From positions 35,620,215-35,684,214 of the forward strand of contig NC_067122.1 in assembly GCF_021347895.1 (NCBI RefSeq): a stretch of DNA of 64,000 nt. Direction: 5' to 3'. The position numbers and the translations under genes were made by a program. This DNA comes from Acanthochromis polyacanthus. Its lineage: Eukaryota; Chordata; Actinopteri; Pomacentridae. A model generated the notes under the pieces. It was not told the DNA's origin. It searched no databases and saw nothing but the letters and a program-made list of their open reading frames with translations. Shown in pieces: positions 1 to 11,369 of the stretch (the first letter of the stretch is position 1; each line of letters opens with the position of its first letter).

Positions 1-2420
1 ATGCTTATTGAGTTTATACCATGGTAAACATTTATGTTTTAGACAATATTTCAACTTCATTGGAACTGGGGTTTGTAGTTTATGGTTCAAAATGGGACTT
101 AGCATGTATTGACACCTCTTCAATCCCCTCCAGCCTCTAAATGTGGACTTAGTTTCTCTTTTTATCTACTAAATCATAAGTTTTTCACATTAAAAATGAG
201 GTGATTATAGCTGACTAGAAGGTGAATGATGTCTTTATCTGCCCATAACTCCCACTGAAAGATGTGATAACATCTATATCTGGTGACTAACTGTTGAATG
301 TAACTGGCTGCACCAACTCGTAAATGACCAAAGACATCACGGCTATTTAGAACACTAAATAAATACGTGCATGGTTCCCAGATGATCCAAATGTCCTGAT
401 GACTTCTGCAATTCCTCAATTTTTCCCGTCACACTGCAGAGTTAACAGGCTGATTATAAATGGGACCAAACCACTGCAGAACCAGACTTCATGCCCTTTT
501 CTCTTCTCCTCAAGCCTATTTTTAATCACACCCACAGGTCTGACTTCTCCACCATGGGAGCTCACACACAGAACATGGTTTATTACCAATTTATAATTTG
601 ACTTGGAGACTTGAGAGCAGGCAGGATTTAGTGGTTGGTGTTAACTCACTATTTTTCCTCTACGTTCATTATTTGTCCTCCAAGGAGTCATACTTTGATC
701 ACACTTTTTATAAGGTGCTAGAAAACAAAGACGGTTGTATTTAATTCAAGTCAAGCATTAAAAACTTTTAAAATTGTGCTTTTAAATACAGAACTCTTTA
801 GTTTCCTGCTCATTAAACATCGAGTATTAAGGCTTAAACCACTTCTATCTAATGCTGAGCAAATACATTAATAAAATCCTCCAGATTAATGGCCTTAACT
901 CTTTTCAGATTCATCCTAAATTCCTCGTATTGCCTGATTTTTCATCATTCGGTATCTTTCTTAAGTAAATCTTGACCAGATTAAATATAAAAACAGATTC
1001 TGTTTGCTCCAGTTCTCACATGTAAGGAAAAGTGCAGTTCTTTAAAGTTTAGTGACTCCTTCAGTAATCCTTTTTTCTTCTCAATAAACTCGTGAGAGAT
1101 ATGAAATTTGTATTTATTTTACATACCTTCTTTAAAGTATTTTGCAGACTGGCATCAGGTGTTGCCTAAATAAAGAGTTCCTTCATCCAGTGTCCCGGGT
1201 TTCTGCTTCCTGTTGTGGGACCGTAGTGAGAACTTGAGTGACCAGTGCGCTGAACTGTAGCAGCGGCTTATTGATTCCAAATGTTGTCATACACAGGAGG
1301 TTTTCAAAGGTCTCAAGAATTTAATCTGATTTTCAAAGGATGTGAATGACCAAAATTGAAATGGATTTGTATGGTTCTAAACAACACAGTCCTCTGAGCA
1401 GAATAGAAATGAAGGCAAGCTGACCTGAATTCACATAAACCCAAAGGAAGGTGAACCCAGACACTAGAGGGATCGAAACAACATTTTACACACATTCACA
1501 ACAAAATCAATCCTAATGACTTTGCTGACCCCGGGATTTTTCATGGAAACGTTTCATTTTGTCAGTGTGGTATCTCCAGTACAATAGGATTGGTGCAAAC
1601 ACCTGGTACAGACGCTTATGGTTCCAGATGATGTGTTCTAATGACTTCATTGATCTCTTCATTTCTCTTAGGCAACCAGTTTCATGAAGTCATTTTCCTA
1701 AACGCTTCAGTCGAAGGCAGCTGGAGTTCTCTTTTAGGATCTTGAAGATGTCTCACCTTCATCAATGAGGCTTCCGAAGAAGGCATGTAGCTGCTTTACC
1801 AAGAGATCCTAAAAGACATTCTAAATTAACTTTACAGAGGTATGTACTGTTTACTTTCGAATTTCACTTGGTTTCCGGTAAGTTTAGGCGTAAAGATAAC
1901 ATGTTTAGGTATAGAATAATTGTCATTTGACACCTTTCCATGTCAGAATTTTGGTCAAGTTTAGACACCAAAATTTCTAGATTTAGAAAAAATATCATGG
2001 TTTGGGGAAAAATACAACAGTTTCACTACATGTTTGAAGCTTCTCCTACATTTCCTAGGTTGCCATGGTGACAAGTCATACCTTATCTGACATATGATTG
2101 GTTTGCTGAAAAGCTGCAAAAATGAAACAGGTAAATAAATAGAACAAAGAGATTAATTAAAGAGTATACTTGTATAATGTCACAAACATAATAAAGCAGA
2201 AAATACATGTAAATAAACATATCTGAGAAGGCAGTTTACTTGTATAGGTTGTACTTTCCTTCTGTGTTGCTCGGTTAAGGCAATGCTTCAAACAAGGCAG
2301 GTTTGTTTGAATGGAACATTTTCTACACAAATACATTGAAACTCTTTCACATTGTGCATCACAAGGTTGTAAAAAGAAACAGAGCAGATGATTTTATACC
2401 AACATTTCTTAGATATGTAA
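1..2420. other. non-genic AT-rich stretch
   Basis: I see no supported gene here. Open frames are short and lack recognisable protein motifs. Around 1600-1830 the text has the feel of an old interspersed repeat, but I could not assign it. Confidence 0.5.
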
Positions 2421-2430
2421 TGGTGGCACA

Positions 2431-2613
2431 TTAATTAAAAGTGGTGGAAAAAGAAGCCTTTAGCTTAGTTCTAAAACAGCTGCAGCTGGGATGCATTGAA
2501 GTGACTAGATCTGGCAGGTTTGTATGGAAGATTGCAGGTTTTGCCTCCCGAACCCAAACTGGGAGCTGGTTCCACAGGAGAGGCGCCTGATAACTGAAGG
2601 CTCTGCCTCCCAT
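2431..2613 (-). pseudogene. LINE reverse-transcriptase ORF, C-terminal tail fragment
   Basis: On the minus strand this reads through the end of a non-LTR retrotransposon ORF2. It shows a GxRAFSYxAPLLWNQLPVWVREA-like block followed by a basic FRTKLKA stretch, the usual last residues of L2/Rex1/CR1-type LINE proteins (established family pattern). Only about 60 codons remain, with no reverse-transcriptase core. A second copy of the same segment lies at 10137-10505. Inference: a 5'-truncated dead insertion. The exact clade is uncertain. Confidence 0.7.
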
Positions 2614-2623
2614 TCTACTTATA

Positions 2624-2664
2624 TGGAGCTGAATATGTATATTGATTATACATATTCAGCTCCA
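2624..2664. repeat. perfect 18-bp inverted repeat (hairpin)
   Basis: Positions 2624-2641 (TGGAGCTGAATATGTATA) are exactly reverse-complementary to 2647-2664, with a 5-base loop TTGAT. It abuts the LINE tail fragment. It could be a snap-back at a retrotransposition junction or a small foldback; no function is implied. Confidence 0.9.
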
Positions 2665-2669
2665 AAGCT

Positions 2670-3915
2670 GTCTTGCTTTGGAGAATCTCCTGCTTCTGTC
2701 TGATGCTACAGAGATGGAATAAACTGAGAGGAAATCCTGTCTCTGTTGATTCTGGATACATCTTGGTAATGAAACATGGTAAAAGTTTTCTCTTGAACAT
2801 TTCACACAACCCTGTATCATTTCAGACTCGTGTCTTCTTGACAGTGAAGTGGAAATGTTACCAACTCAGACCAAAACAAGCCTACCAACACAACATGGCC
2901 AGACACCAATAGTAGCCATCAGATTGACAGAAAGAAGTGCATGTTTTGAAGGCTTGACCATATGCAAACCTCTCTTTTTTGTCACATAGTGACATTTTAT
3001 GCCAGGATATACATGCATTTGGTCAGTTTTTGACACACAGACATGAAACAAATTCACAAACGGAATCTATCAAATCAAGCGTTATCTGTATTTGCAGTCT
3101 GTCAGCATCATCCTGATACCTTCTTTCTGTGCCTGAAGGTTTGCCTGCAGCTCTGCTAACCCACCACCTGGCTGGGATCCGACTGCCTCGACCTCAACAC
3201 ACACACAGAGACTTTCAATGCCACTGGCAGCTTGTAAAACATTTCCCTTCGACTATTCCCTATGAACGACTAAACACAACCTGATCTGTGTGAGTCACCC
3301 TCTGATTAATTTGGCTGAAATATACACTGCTGTTTGGAGCTCACCTGAGGCAATAACACATCATTCCTCTGAGGGAAAAGGTTGAATTTGTATCAAAGAG
3401 CTCAACATGAAAGTGACAGAAAGCTAGAGAGGTTCCATCTTCCTTCATCCCTCCCTTCATCCTCTCAATCTGGAGTGTTTAACATTAATTGGAATTGTAA
3501 TCTAGACAGATAAAGAACAGATAGTTACTTTGGTCAGGCTTTTGGGGAAATCCAAGGTATGTCATAGCTCACACATACTACATGTAAATAAAAATAAAGA
3601 GCAACTTGTACTGGTTGAAGAACAAGTTAAGGTGCAAGAAAAAAATGATGCTAGTGGAATAAAAAAGCATCAATATAGTATAACAATTAAAACCAGAACA
3701 GCCTTCAGAGAGCACAGTCCTCCTCCAATGCTGCTCATTCCCCCATATGGCGTATGTCAGAAATGCAGCATTTATTTATTAGTTATTGATAATTAGAAAT
3801 CATGTCACCATCGATTGTGTCCGTTTAATATAGATGTACCCACAAACAAAATGAGCTTGCACTGAGCACAGGCATGTGTAAGTGATGTACAGATACTGAA
3901 TCACATGACCTAATT
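2670..3915. other. non-genic stretch
   Basis: There is no convincing coding sequence. Open frames on both strands here have no recognisable domain and look like chance openings. Confidence 0.5.
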
Positions 3916-3919
3916 ATGT

Positions 3920-4290
3920 AGCAGGCCGTGATCATTGATGGGACTCAGAAACAGCCCCACAATTTAATCAGTTGTTCCTTGTATCATTTCTGATTGATTA
4001 GTCCCAGTAAGTCCTCAGAGGTGGATTTGTAGTGAGATCACAATCATGTGATCGTCAGCAGGAAGCTGACATGGCATTCACTTGTTGTCATGGTTACAGT
4101 GACACCGTGCCGCTATCCTGCAATGACACAGAAATCTTTAACAACTCTGTCGATCCAGACTATAAGGCGCATCACTGCCAAAATCTAATCAGTCGGTCCT
4201 TGTGTCATTTCTGACCTTCCCTGAAAATTTCATCCACATCTGTTTGTCTGTTTTAGAGTAATGTTGCTAACAGACAGACAGACTCAGATT
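3920..4290 (+). mobile_element. RTE/Rex3-like 3' tail repeat
   Basis: Contains a block reading CCCTGAAAATTTCATCC, then a TGTTGCTAACAGACAGACAGA-type end. I know this from the 3' ends of RTE-type LINEs, or SINEs sharing that tail, in fish. A partial second copy of the 'AATCAGT..GTTCCTTGT.TCATTTCTGA' portion sits just upstream at about 3966-3996, suggesting duplicated or nested tails. No ORF survives. The family name comes from memory of the tail and is tentative. Confidence 0.5.
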
Positions 4291-6570
4291 GTCACATAAA
4301 TCAGCTGCGTTCCTTGGCAGACTGATGAAGTGAGCGTGCAGAAGGAGGAATGCATGGGTTCTCAGGTTTTCACAAATATTCTTCTTCTTTTCATTTAGTT
4401 TTTTGAGATCTCAAAGATAGTTTCTGTTGCCTGTAGATCTAAAGTGTTCTTATTTCACTGTTTAGCATGCTTGCAGAGCTTCACAGCTAAATGAATGCAG
4501 CTGCTCCTGTGAATAATAATAATAGTAATAATGATTATTTCCTCATCTGATGCAGTTATTTAGAATGAAGTTCATCACTGCAAAAAAACAAAATCTCAAA
4601 AAATGTATTTTTGCACAGACAGATTTTTTTTCAAGTGCAGAGCATAAATGTTATTGTTACTTCTTTCTTGGCCACAGTGTTCTGTTGCCCTGTGACATCA
4701 GTTCATCAAACAGGCCTGAAGCTGATAAATGTGTGTAGGAGGGATAAGAACATTAAGATGAAATCAGCGGGCCGTGGAGTAACACTGATGAATCTTCACC
4801 GATTGGCTGCTCCTTAATGCCTCCATGTGGGTGTCTATACGGTAATTATAAAATCTGGAGCTGTGATATGTTTGGAGTTTTGACTTTTCCATATATACAT
4901 TTAGAATTGTTGAGAAGACATTAGTTGTGTAAGGGTTAAAGCTAATTAGTGAGAGCACTATCTGAACCCTCCATATGCTCCCCAGCTATCAATCATCATA
5001 TCATTTATAATCTTCCTCCATTTTATAATCATCTTATCATTTCTTGTCAGGATGAAAATCCCAGACTATAAATATGTATGGAAGATTTCCCCTCTAGATG
5101 TGGGCTGATAGAACTGGACTGGTAAAGCAGAGCTCAAATTAAAGCTAAATGGCTTTTAGTGATTACCACCACCGTCATCATCATCATCATCATCTTCAGT
5201 GTGCTGATTAATGTGATAAACTCATAGCAGTTTAGAAATAACCAGTCCCATTTAAAAATCTATTAAAATAAAAGATCACAATCAGGATATTTGACAGACG
5301 GAGGTTCTATATGATGAGCTGCTGCTGTGTTTTTACAGGCGTTCATTTGTTTCAGATACTTTCATCCGTCTTCATGCAGTGATGCTGAACATTGAATCTC
5401 AACACGAAGCCCATTTAATCTATATAGATGTCGTTAAATTAAATGAAGTTTTGGTCGGTTTTTAGGAAACAAGTTGTCTTTGTTTCTGTTCTTGTTTCTG
5501 TTTCAATCTTCTCCACGTCTAATGCTGTCAGAGTCCCCAGATCCACAAATTCAGATGTCTCCATACGTGACAAATGATCTCTCCTCTCATTTTTCTGAAG
5601 CCAAACCAGCCCACATTTTTTATAAAAAGGAAATGCACGTGAGTGTGGATCGGTTTGAGCCACTTTGTTTCTCATTTTCAGATTCAGGGTTGTGCATGAA
5701 CGCCACATTTTTATTCACTGCACACAGAAGATTGTTCCATCTCCAGTCATCTCCAGACTTCTGTTTAAACAGCTCTGATTCGCTTGAACCTTTTATTTCA
5801 TAAATTGTAGATATTTAAAATGGTGTCTTAGACTGGTTTATCAAGTATCTTACAAGATCATTTTAAAAATACACTTTAAATGCCTGACTATCCACGTTTC
5901 ACACATTAAATTTGTGTCTGCTAGAAGCACATGTCAGCAAAAATTCAGCCTGATGTTTTCACTGTTGTTTCTCATCATGTCATTAATGTAGAACCTTTAA
6001 AAATTAAGAAAATCTAGATATTGTCCTTTAATGTAACTCAAAATTAAAATGCTCAAAAAAAGTGCCAAAAGTGGGTTTTTCAGAAAAACATGATCTCAGT
6101 ATTTGATATATCAAGTGAAAATGTCACAATTATCTTCACACATATCCACAGTTTATAATGAAAAAAATATATCTATCAGGCAAACCAGAGATGGTCAACC
6201 AGAAGCGATTCTTTTGAATATGAAGGAGATCTGAATGTTCTTCACTGTAAAAGAAAGCACACAGGTTCTTTCCAGAAACTGGGGGTTGTGAGACCAGATG
6301 TCCTGCTGTAATTCCCCTCCAGGGAGGGAAAGCGAGTTCTGATTCTGTCCAATGTCCAAAATGACAGTTTGATGCGGGTCCTAGACCCCCATCCTAAGCG
6401 AGTGTGTTCTTGTCTGAGTTGTCATCTCCTTTGGAATTCCAAAAGACCAAGCTTGTATGCTCCATATTCTTGAAAGATTCGTTGAGTATTTGATGAAAAC
6501 ATTTTCTTTTCAACAATGATTAGAACTTGTAGGTAATGTTGTGAGAATGTTTCTGTCACTCAGTTCTTTG
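4291..6570. other. non-genic stretch
   Basis: AT-rich DNA with a short CAT/ATC microsatellite near 5170-5195. The longest open frame (5474-5803) starts in a TTTCTGTT-rich tract, has biased composition and shows no domain. I see nothing else I can name. Confidence 0.5.
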
Positions 6571-6579
6571 GTGAACAGC

Positions 6580-6740
6580 TGCTGCTCCATAAATATTTGG
6601 ATATAAACACAATAATCAGCATTTCTCCTCTGTACACCACCATCTAAATGGAACAAGTCCAGACTTTCAGCTTTAATTTGAGGGTATTTACATCCAAATC
6701 AGATGAACAATGGAGGAATTACAACACATTTTTGATGTAC
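6580..6740 (+). mobile_element. Tc1-like element, terminal fragment
   Basis: The stretch TTTCAGCTTTAATTTGAGGG followed by TATTTACATCCAAATCAG is the subterminal region of a widespread fish Tc1 family, recognised from memory. It begins near a TAAATATTTGGA-like end at about 6590. The transposase is gone. A matching end in the opposite orientation lies at 7683-7745, so both may be remains of one element later invaded by the MITE at 6889-7381. Confidence 0.5.
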
Positions 6741-6888
6741 TCCACCACTGACAGAATCGTAAATCTAATTGTCACTATTACAACAACAACAACAACAACT
6801 TGGTTCTCCCCATGGCAACAACATGCCAACGTCTGCATGTATCAACCTCTGTTTACATATGACAGCACTGTATTTTTTTACATGACAC

Positions 6889-7381
6889 CAAGGGCGTCAG
6901 TTTGTTTTTAAAAGTGGGGGGGGAGGAGACCACAGCACTTTGAGAAAATGTCGAAGAACAGCGGCAAAATGCCACAAGCTGGGCTTGAACTCACAACCAC
7001 CGCACCAAAGGCAGAGACTCAACCTGTTGAGCTATCTGTACATGCGGGTAGAGGGGTCTGTGGGCCACTATAGTACTAATTCTCCTGAGCCGAAATTTTG
7101 CCCCTGCACGCCTCTGGTCGGAGCTTCCACTTGGCACAGGCGCAAATTTAGCATCTGCACGGTTTTTTTTAACCTCACGAAGGTGTGCTGCATGTCTGTG
7201 CAACTCTCGGCCGAGTGCGGGTGGTGCGTTCGGGAGCGTCGGAATTTTCTATACTGCTGAAAATAACTGGGTTTACAACGGCTTACATGTGAAGAATTTG
7301 AATGTATTGGAGACAAAATGACCCCTGACAAAAAGTGGGGGGGACACGTCCCCACCGTCCCCCTCTAAACTGACGCCTATT
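6889..7381. mobile_element. hAT-like non-autonomous element (MITE) with 8-bp TSD
   Basis: The two ends are inverted copies: CAAGGGCGTCAGTTT at the left and AAACTGACGCCTATT at the right, which share GGCGTCAGTTT. The element is flanked on both sides by CATGACAC (6881-6888 and 7382-7389), an 8-bp duplication as hAT transposases make. It has G-rich subterminal runs (GGGGGGG near 6915 and 7336) and no transposase. It carries an internal tRNA-like module, described separately. The superfamily call is an inference from TSD length and terminal sequence. Confidence 0.7.
6970..7045 (-). other. tRNA-like module inside the MITE
   Basis: On the minus strand there is an A-box-like TAGCTCAACAGGTTGAG and, about 35 bases on, a B-box-like GAGTTCAAGCCC, the spacing of an internal RNA polymerase III promoter. 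It may be a SINE head that was captured or inserted before the MITE spread. Confidence 0.5.
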
Positions 7382-7615
7382 CATGACACTATTGTATTGT
7401 TTACATATGACAGTTTTGCACAAGATGCTAACATTTGCACAAAGAATTTTTGATAAACTATGTTTACATTATCTTATTTTTATTATATTCTATTTTATTT
7501 AATTTGTTATTCCAGTTGTGTGAAGGGAACTCACAACATAAGAATTTCTTTCCTCAGGGTACCCACTGTGTTCCTGCTGTGTTTATGACAATAAATTCTT
7601 GAATCTAATATTATC

Positions 7616-7642
7616 TAATAATAATAATAATAATATAATATC

Positions 7643-7674
<32 letters not shown>

Positions 7675-7678
7675 TAAT
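7616..7678. repeat. AAT/ATA microsatellite
   Basis: Imperfect run of AAT triplets with ATAATATAT interruptions, just after an AATAAATTCTTGAATCT sequence that resembles the 3' end of a retroposon. Confidence 0.85.
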
Positions 7679-7682
7679 ATTT

Positions 7683-7745
7683 GGTTGTGAATCCTTTGCA
7701 GTCAATGACAGCCTGGAGTCTGGAACCCACAGACATCCTCAAGAT
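7683..7745 (-). mobile_element. Tc1-like element, 3' transposase-end fragment
   Basis: Read on the minus strand, this matches the last codons of the fish Tc1 family recognised at 6580-6740 (a block ending GACTGCAAAGGATTC, then an ACCAAATATT-type end). It is only about 60 bases. The assignment is from memory. Confidence 0.45.
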
Positions 7746-8221
7746 AAATTAATTACATAAAGAATTAAATGAATTCTGAGACTGACTGTCTTTTGTCCAT
7801 CACAGTCCAGATGCATCCATCCCTTGTACTTCCTGACATTAAATGACAATTAAAATTGTTATTTCAAACCAAAATTTCTTTCAAAACATGTCTGAGAATG
7901 CAGTTTAGTTTGATAGGAACATAGTGTTGAGGTGACTGGGTTGCATGTGGTGGACAACTGTTGTTTCCTGAATTTAAAACTCTACATTTTTCATATTCAA
8001 ACATATTAAACTTCACCTGCCATCACATAATACATCACAATAGCAACACCATTAGAGTGACATTCACAGTGGCTTCTCATGGGAGAGCATGCAGCACACA
8101 CTGAGCTAACTGTGCTGAACTCAGTGCTGTTCTCCAGTCATTGGTTTCTTCATGGCAGCAAAACTATCCTGTCCATTCTGTCTCTTTAATCAGAGCAATT
8201 CACTGAATAAACAAACAAGTT

Positions 8222-8440
8222 GGGGCGGCATGGCTCAATGGGTAGAGTGGCTGTCTTGCAACCAGAGGTTTGCTGGTTTGAGCCTTGGCCTGGAGAGCTC
8301 ATATTGAGGTGTTCCTGAGAAAAACACCAAACCCCTAATGAGCTGTGGTTCACACCTTGAATGGCAGCTTCCCCCATCAGTATGTGATAGCAATTTTGGT
8401 TGGACACTGTATAATGACAATAAAGCACATTCTTTTTCTT
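8222..8440 (+). mobile_element. tRNA-derived SINE
   Basis: The head has an A-box-like TGGCTCAATGGGTAGAGTGG and a B-box-like GGTTTGAGCC about 35 bases later, followed by a body (GAGAAAAACACCAAACCCCT) and an ATAATGACAATAAAG tail. This is the pattern of a tRNA-headed SINE on the plus strand. The tail resembles a LINE 3' end, which would supply mobilisation in trans (family knowledge). I found no clear target-site duplication. Confidence 0.7.
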
Positions 8441-10130
8441 ACTAGTTCTGGAGTGCTCATATGTTCAATGAATGAACTTTAAACACCTAGAAAGAGACAG
8501 TCATTTCATGGTCCTGAAGGTGTGAAAAGCCAAACGATTGAATTATTTCGTGGTGGTTGATTCCATTAAATAGCTGCTTACTTATAACTATTTTCCTATG
8601 TGGTTCCTGCCACCACAGCGGAGTATACTTCTTTCATATTCATGTTTTTTTTTTTTGCATTTTTCCAGTGCTTGAAAAGGTGTGTAAAATAATCAAGATT
8701 CCATTTTAATGTAACTTCATCATTTTTGTTGAACCACAAGTTTAAGTCTTCAATCTACAGAAAAACTAGCAGAACTTACTGAGTGTTTGCTTTCACCTTC
8801 CACGGCTATGTAAGGTTCAAAAGAAAAAAATATCTCTCATTATCTTCCTCTAAGCATATTTTCTTAATTTTTCTTGGCTTCCAAAAAACCAGAGCCATAA
8901 ACACATCAAAAAGACATTAGCCTACTGGCCTGCACCCTGCAGTTCTCCTCCAGCCTCCTCCTCTCTGAAAAAAAAATCTGTCTTCAATTAAACCAACTGT
9001 CCACCTCTGATATATGACTGCTGGAACTGCTTTGGCACCGGGAACTTCTTCAGCACTTCAAGCCATTTGTTACTGTGTGGGAGCACATTAGTTTGTATCT
9101 CCACCCCCAGTCCCTTTTTAAAAACAGAAGGCACCGATTCAAATTTCAGATTAAAGCAAATCTGAGCTCTGGCTAACTGCTGAAAAGCAGCAGTATCTCT
9201 GAGTAACGGCTGACCTTGAGCTCTGAGAGGGGAAGGAGGGGTGAGATTCTGCAGGTGATCAGTGAAATACTAAGGAAAGCTGAGTGGGAAGAGTGGTCTT
9301 TAAGCAGCTTTAAATTATGAGAATTTAAAGGATGCCTGGTAATTTGAGGGTTAAGGGTTCCAAACCTCAACATGCATTATCATCATCATTAAATAGAGAG
9401 AAACTGGGGCTGTTTTCCTCATAAATCTGTCTTTTCTGCAAGGTTTTCACCCTTCAGATATGATTCTCGGTTGATGGGATGAGTTTGCAGAAGGCTGTGC
9501 CGTTAATGGGAATCAAACCTCTGCTCAAGCAGAAATATTTTCAGAGTAACAACTGGCCTTGAAGTGTAAAACAACAAATTTGACTTTGAGGAAGAAAGAA
9601 GTCAGAGATGGATTTTTTTTATTATTATTATTTTTAAATGGGTGCAGTGGGTGGACAGTGGAAAGAGATGTGACGCAGACAGGAAAGGACACGAAGGATA
9701 AAGCTCCACTGGGGATTTGGTACGAGGTTCTCTGTTCACTCGTGTACATTAGCACCAAACACAAAGCTGTTATCCCTGTCTGTAAAGAGACAGGAAGCTG
9801 GGAGACGGGAAGGTCTTAGGATGAAGGGAAAGACAAAGACGTGATGGCGTTAACAGATGACCAGAAAGGATTAAAGTAGTGTCATCACATTCTGCCCCCA
9901 AAATAATAAAAACGATTTTTTCACAAAAATGTGAGTGGTGAGACGGAGCAAATGAAGAGCAAACAAACAAAGAGTACGATGAATAATTTTGGAGGACGGT
10001 GAGGCCAGAGAGTGCAAATCAAAGATGTACAGTTTCTAATCTAGAGTCACCTGAAGAGAGAACGAACACAAACTACACAGAGGAAAGACACAAAGTTATT
10101 GAAATGCAGCAGTGGTATATAAATGTATGG
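8441..10130. other. non-genic stretch
   Basis: I see no recognisable genes or repeat ends. Open frames of 60-86 codons on both strands are low-information and overlap one another. Confidence 0.5.
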
Positions 10131-10136
10131 AGAGGA

Positions 10137-10505
10137 GCCCAGTGCATCATGGGAAACCCTCGGCAGTCTACACCTATAGCAGCAAAACTAAGGAATGACT
10201 CAGGTGATCCTGAGCAGCCCTAATTATAAACTTCATCAAAGAGGAAAGTTATAAGCCTTATCTTAAAATCAGAAATGATGCCTGCCTCCAGAACCCAAAC
10301 TGGGAGCTGATTCCACAACAGAGGAGCTGATAACTGAAAGTTCTGCTTCTAGAACCTCTGGAACCACCAGTAAACCTGCAGTCTGAGAGTGAAGGGATCT
10401 GTTAGGATGATATGGAATGATAAGATCTTGAAGAGAAGAAGCAGGATTTTAACTTCTATCCTGGATTTTTACAGGGAACCAATGAAGAGAAGCTGAAATG
10501 GGAGA
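10137..10505 (-). pseudogene. LINE 3' end: ORF tail and 3' UTR
   Basis: This is a second copy of the family at 2431-2613. Minus-strand reading gives an LWNQLPVW-type block, and the plus strand shows the typical companion sequence (AGTGCATCATGGGA near 10140, AGGGAACCAATGAAGAGAAG near 10476). The coding tail is followed by about 130 bases of 3' UTR toward 10137. It is frame-broken and 5'-truncated. Clade L2/Rex1-like is an inference. Confidence 0.65.
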
Positions 10506-10719
10506 TATATGAGTTAAATGAATTACATAAAATACAAAAAGTACTTGCATCTCAAAAGATATGATCTATTTTTTCATATTTTTCACACTGTGTTCCAGAT
10601 CATCAAGCTGCATAACAATACATATTTATTATATTTGTTGAATATTAGACAGAGATAACCCACAAAATACAAAATGTAGTTTTTAAGTTATGATTTACAG
10701 AATAATTTATTGAAACTGC

Positions 10720-11290
10720 GTATCACCCCTGTGAAAAAGTAGTTTCCCCCTAAACCTAATAAACTGGTTGGTCCCTTGGCAGCAACAACTGCTGTTTGTT
10801 TGTTCCAGCTTGTGATCAGTATTTTACATCAGCATGGCGGAACTTTGGTTCACTCTTCTTTATAGAATAGTTTAAATTCAGCCACATTAGATAGTTTTGC
10901 CACAGCAATTCAATCAACACCGTCAGTTAATTAGATTCAAGTGCAAACTTTGAATTTGTTTGTGTGCTTTGGGTCTTTGTCTTGCTGCATAAATCATTTG
11001 TGCTTCGGCTTTGGGTCATGAACTGATGGTGGATGTTCTCCAGGAGGATTTTCTGATAGAGAGCAGAATTCATGACTCCATCAGTGATGACAAGTCATCC
11101 AGGTCCTCCAACCATCACTCTACCACCGCTATGTTTCACTGCTGGTATGTTCTTCTTGTGGAATTCAGTATTAGCTTTACACCAGATGGAACGGACCCAT
11201 GTCTTCCAGAAGGTTCCACCTTTGACTCATCAGTCCTCAGGATGTTATCCCAAAAGTGTTGGAGCTCATCCAGATATTGATCTGAAACAT
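10720..11290 (-). pseudogene. Tc1/mariner transposase, degenerate
   Basis: The minus strand retains scattered Tc1 (DD34E) transposase features. These include a WD-ILRTDES-like motif near 11260, a glycine-rich 'HGGG' region degraded near 11120, a MQQDxDPKHT-like motif (TGCAGCAAGACAAAGACCC, minus) near 10990-10970, and a terminal PRDQPVY-like segment near 10760. The frame is interrupted by multiple stops and indels, so it is dead. The plus-strand open frames of 89-97 codons over the same bases are antisense shadows. Confidence 0.7.
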
Positions 11291-11369
11291 TTATGTATGG
11301 CAAAAATGCGCAAAGAGATTTCTGTAATGTTTTTTTTTTTTTTTTTTTACAGCACTATATACTGATGGA

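Noticed and set aside
5474..5803. 109-codon plus-strand ORF
   Set aside because: Starts within a TTTCTGTT low-complexity tract, overlaps a minus-strand ORF, and has no domain or splice context.
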